Shown: positions 43,209 to 45,400 of the stretch, in pieces | Layout of the letters: each line of letters opens with the position of its first letter | Position numbering within the stretch: position 1 is the stretch's first letter | From: Flavobacterium sp. | GTDB taxonomy: Bacteria > Bacteroidota > Bacteroidia > Flavobacteriales > Flavobacteriaceae | Assembly (NCBI GenBank): GCA_026390995.1 | Contig: JAPLEX010000018.1 | Coordinates: 1-45,400 of the forward strand | DNA length: 45,400 nucleotides | Reading direction: 5' to 3' | Position numbers and translations under genes: made by a program | Notes under the pieces: generated by a model | Told to the model about the DNA's origin: nothing | The model's input: the letters and a program-made list of their open reading frames with translations, nothing else | Database searches by the model: none

Positions 43209-44123
43209 TTAGAAATACCTTGGTGATTGTGAAACTTTTTTCGGGAAGTTCAAATCAAACAACATGATGAACTCATGAGAAGAGGGGGTTACCACTTTTA
43301 AGTCAGACACCACGTGGTCATAGGCATAACCTAATCTCAAGTTTGGCGTGATCATGTAGTTTACCATTACACCAAAACTGTCTTGAAAACGGTAGGTTGC
43401 TCCTGCTTCGAACTTGTCATAAAATAAGAAATTTGAAGACAAATCAAATGAAGTTGGTGCTCCTGGTGCCATCTTGATCATAGAAAATGGTTTGAATTTC
43501 ACTGTCGGATTAATGTCAAACACGTAACCTCCCGTTAAGAAGTAGTGCGACACTTCACTTCCGTACTTTGTGCCGTTGTAATCCAAGTAGGTTGTTTTTA
43601 ACATGCTAGGCATCGAAAACGCAACGTAGTATTTGTTTGTGTAATAAAACAAACCCGTTCCTACATTAAATTTTGTTGTAGGTGTAGCCAACCAAGCTTC
43701 GTCATTTGGATCAGGTAAAGTAGGTATTACCAAACTAAAGTCGGCTTTGTGCATGGCTATTCCGGCTTTTAAACCTAGGGCTAAGCGTCGCTCCCCGCCT
43801 AAGTTTAAGGTGTACGAGAAATCACCCGAGATGTTGTTTTCTTCTACTGGTCCAATTTTATCTGAAACCAAAGACAAACCAACACCCACGTTTTTACCCA
43901 CAGGGGTGTTTAAGAAAAAGGTTCCAGTTGAAGGCGCTCCTTCTAATCCTACCCATTGCTTGCGGTATAACAAACCACCAGTCATGTTTTCCTTTGATCC
44001 GGCATAGGCAGGATTTATGGCGCTCATATTATACATGTATTGTGTATAATTAGGGTCTTGCTGTGCGGATGTCTCTATGAATGACAAGAGCATCAATAAT
44101 GCCGCGAAATGTATTTTCTTCAT
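43209..44123 (-). CDS. PorP/SprF-family type IX secretion outer-membrane protein
   Basis: A 304-residue beta-barrel-like protein with a signal peptide (about 1-20) and the family hallmarks DPNYTQYMYNMSAINPAYAG (residues 23-42) and GLLYRKQWVGLEGAP just after. Repeated short amphipathic strands fill the rest, ending at an aromatic residue (PRYF). SprF-like proteins are required for secretion or surface attachment of the type B sorting-domain adhesin encoded upstream, and this gene lies directly downstream of such an adhesin (27-base gap). That pairing assigns its cargo. Position and length fit the family. Confidence 0.95.
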   Translation of the reverse strand: MKKIHFAALLMLLSFIETSAQQDPNYTQYMYNMSAINPAYAGSKENMTGGLLYRKQWVGLEGAPSTGTFFLNTPVGKNVGVGLSLVSDKIGPVEENNISGDFSYTLNLGGERRLALGLKAGIAMHKADFSLVIPTLPDPNDEAWLATPTTKFNVGTGLFYYTNKYYVAFSMPSMLKTTYLDYNGTKYGSEVSHYFLTGGYVFDINPTVKFKPFSMIKMAPGAPTSFDLSSNFLFYDKFEAGATYRFQDSFGVMVNYMITPNLRLGYAYDHVVSDLKVVTPSSHEFIMLFDLNFPKKVSQSPRYF

Positions 44124-44150
44124 ATTGTGTATTTATAGGTTTGTTATAAA

Positions 44151-45400
44151 TTATTGCTCTCTATTGATGTAAATCCATCCGGTTTGCGCAGGCGCATTGT
44201 CTTGCTCTACTACATAGAAATAAGTTCCGTCGGGCAACTCACTTCCGCTATCCGATTGACCATACCAGTTGTTGCTGTAGTTGTTTTTAGAATAGACAAC
44301 CATTCCGTAACGGTTGAAGATTTCTAATTTTTTACAAGCCAATTTCAAGAAATCATTTTTACCATCTCCAATTCCCGTTCCTCTTGGCGAGATTCCTTTT
44401 TGGATGGTACACGTTACACTAGTTGGACTGTCTGAGGTTGTAGATATACATCCGTCATTCGTTACGTTACAGGTATAAGTCCCTGGAGACGATACCGCTA
44501 CTGAATCTGAAGTTCCAATTGTAGCTCCTGTACTGTCTACCCATTGGTAGGTTGCAGTAGCCACATTGAAGGTTGTTGAATCAGATGAAACTGTAAGTAC
44601 ATAAGTTCCGTTGTCACAACCGCCATCAATCAATAAATTAATTGGTGGGGTAACTGTTACGTCCAAGGTTTGTGCAACCGCACATTGTCCCGCATCTGGC
44701 GTAAATACATACGGACCTGAATTTTCATTGTCTATTGTAGCTGGTAACCAAGAACCGGTGATTCCAGAAGGCGAAGTTGTGGCTAAACTTGGCGCAACAG
44801 AACCTTTACAGAAATCTGCTATTTGCGCAAACGATGGGTTAATATTTGGCGCTGTAATCGTTACTGCTAGAGTTTGCGTAGATGCACATTGACCTGCGAC
44901 TGGGGTAAATACGTAGTTTCCGCCGGCCGTGTTGCTTATCGTAGCCGGTGACCATGTCCCGGTGACCCCATTTGGCGAAACAGCATCCAATGTTGGAACA
45001 ATGATAGTTCCTGAACAAATATCAGCGATAGGCGCAAAGTCTGGTATTGTTGGGGGAGTAATCGTTACATTCAACGGTTGTCCTGTCGCACATTGTCCCG
45101 CGTCTGGCGTAAATACATACGATCCAGAAGTTGCATTGTCAATGGTAGCGGGTGACCATGTCCCGGTTACCCCATTTGGCGAAACAGCATCCAATGTTGG
45201 AACAATAATAGTTCCTGAACAAATATCAGCGATAGGCGCAAAGTCTGGTGTTGTTGGGGTAGTAATCGTTACATTCAACGGTTGTACTGTCGCACATTGT
45301 CCCGCGTCTGGCGTAAATACATACGATCCAGAAGTTGCATTGTCAATGGTAGCGGGTGACCATGTCCCGGTTACCCCATTTGGCGAAACAGCATCCAATG
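44151..45400 (-). CDS. Giant Ig-like-repeat adhesin with type B T9SS (gliding-motility-associated) C-terminal domain, partial
   Basis: The frame is open from the right edge, so the N-terminus and most of the protein lie outside the window; the apparent start codon is only a TTG inside a repeat. About 415 residues are visible. Repeats of about 66 residues beginning [10 protein letters not shown] and ending DAGQCA...LNVTIT occur at least three times, one more diverged. A PKD/Ig-like stretch follows, then a type B sorting domain: ISPRGTGIGDGKNDF, LEIFNRYGMVVYS and LPDGTYFYVVE. It should be secreted by T9SS and held on the surface with help of the downstream PorP/SprF protein. Likely an adhesin; ligand unknown. 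Confidence 0.92.
   Translation of the reverse strand, partial: LDAVSPNGVTGTWSPATIDNATSGSYVFTPDAGQCATVQPLNVTITTPTTPDFAPIADICSGTIIVPTLDAVSPNGVTGTWSPATIDNATSGSYVFTPDAGQCATGQPLNVTITPPTIPDFAPIADICSGTIIVPTLDAVSPNGVTGTWSPATISNTAGGNYVFTPVAGQCASTQTLAVTITAPNINPSFAQIADFCKGSVAPSLATTSPSGITGSWLPATIDNENSGPYVFTPDAGQCAVAQTLDVTVTPPINLLIDGGCDNGTYVLTVSSDSTTFNVATATYQWVDSTGATIGTSDSVAVSSPGTYTCNVTNDGCISTTSDSPTSVTCTIQKGISPRGTGIGDGKNDFLKLACKKLEIFNRYGMVVYSKNNYSNNWYGQSDSGSELPDGTYFYVVEQDNAPAQTGWIYINREQ
45009..45206 (-). repeat. 198-bp coding repeat, near-identical to the next unit (45207-45400)
   Basis: The unit at 45009-45206 and the incomplete unit at 45207-45400 differ at only about five positions by eye, with a period of 198 bases (66 codons). 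The next unit toward the C-terminus, left of 45009, is clearly more diverged. The array probably continues past the right edge. Confidence 0.9.
45207..45400 (-). repeat. 198-bp coding repeat, cut by the window edge
   Basis: This is the second copy of the 66-codon Ig-like unit described at 45009-45206; 194 of its 198 bases are inside the window. Confidence 0.88.

Noticed and set aside
45009..45400. CRISPR-like array
   Set aside because: The repeats are 198 bases, in frame, coding, and have no unique spacers. They are adhesin modules.

Overview
The window looks like an ordinary chromosomal stretch of a Flavobacteriaceae bacterium, most likely Flavobacterium or a close relative. The support is AT-rich DNA, TAnnTTTG-type -7 promoter elements with no clear Shine-Dalgarno sites, proteins with type IX secretion system (T9SS) C-terminal sorting domains, a PorP/SprF-family protein, a bacterial lycopene cyclase, and an SDR-type L-threonine dehydrogenase of the kind characterised from Flavobacterium. 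I see no rRNA, tRNA, CRISPR array, prophage or intact insertion sequence.

Layout. 1-5100: the edge of a PHB-depolymerase-like lipoprotein esterase; two SOUL-family genes broken at opposite ends, flanking a two-gene glycosyltransferase operon; and a small exported protein with a one-base frameshift. 5100-9800: a 1540-residue T9SS cell-surface protein with two LamG-like domains, a DUF1566-like domain and Ig-like repeats. 10000-12200: a visibly GC-richer umuDC operon bracketed by a 22-bp direct repeat, next to a 400-bp gene-free stretch of small repeats. 12167-19633: a DEDD exonuclease, a fused SpmA/SpmB-like membrane protein, lycopene cyclase, a ZIP transporter, the feoA-feoB-FeoB-associated operon with a candidate operator, and a Sco1-like protein. 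19760-25918: a secreted M13 peptidase, an operon of zinc-finger protein, membrane M28 peptidase and SDR protein, and a short SSB. 25968-31277: a metG operon carrying membrane, HAD and CAT-like genes, then an LD-carboxypeptidase and YraN. 31347-41139: a T9SS reprolysin-like metalloprotease, mfd, lipoproteins, threonine dehydrogenase, guanine-deaminase-like enzyme and a CotH-like lipoprotein. 41325-45400: an adhesin - PorP/SprF - OmpA operon whose adhesin runs off the right edge with nearly identical 198-bp repeats.

How it fits together. Much of the window serves the cell surface and secretion: three T9SS cargo proteins, one PorP/SprF helper, an OmpA/PD40 protein, several lipoproteins and secreted peptidases. 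Metal handling is the second theme (FeoAB, ZIP, Sco1, SOUL), and DNA maintenance the third (UmuDC, Mfd, SSB, a DnaQ-like exonuclease, YraN). I do not find a clearly new biological system. The points most worth following are the reciprocally truncated SOUL pair, the Ig-like module shared by type A and type B T9SS adhesins, the repeat-bracketed umuDC cassette, and the palindrome at the feoAB promoter.
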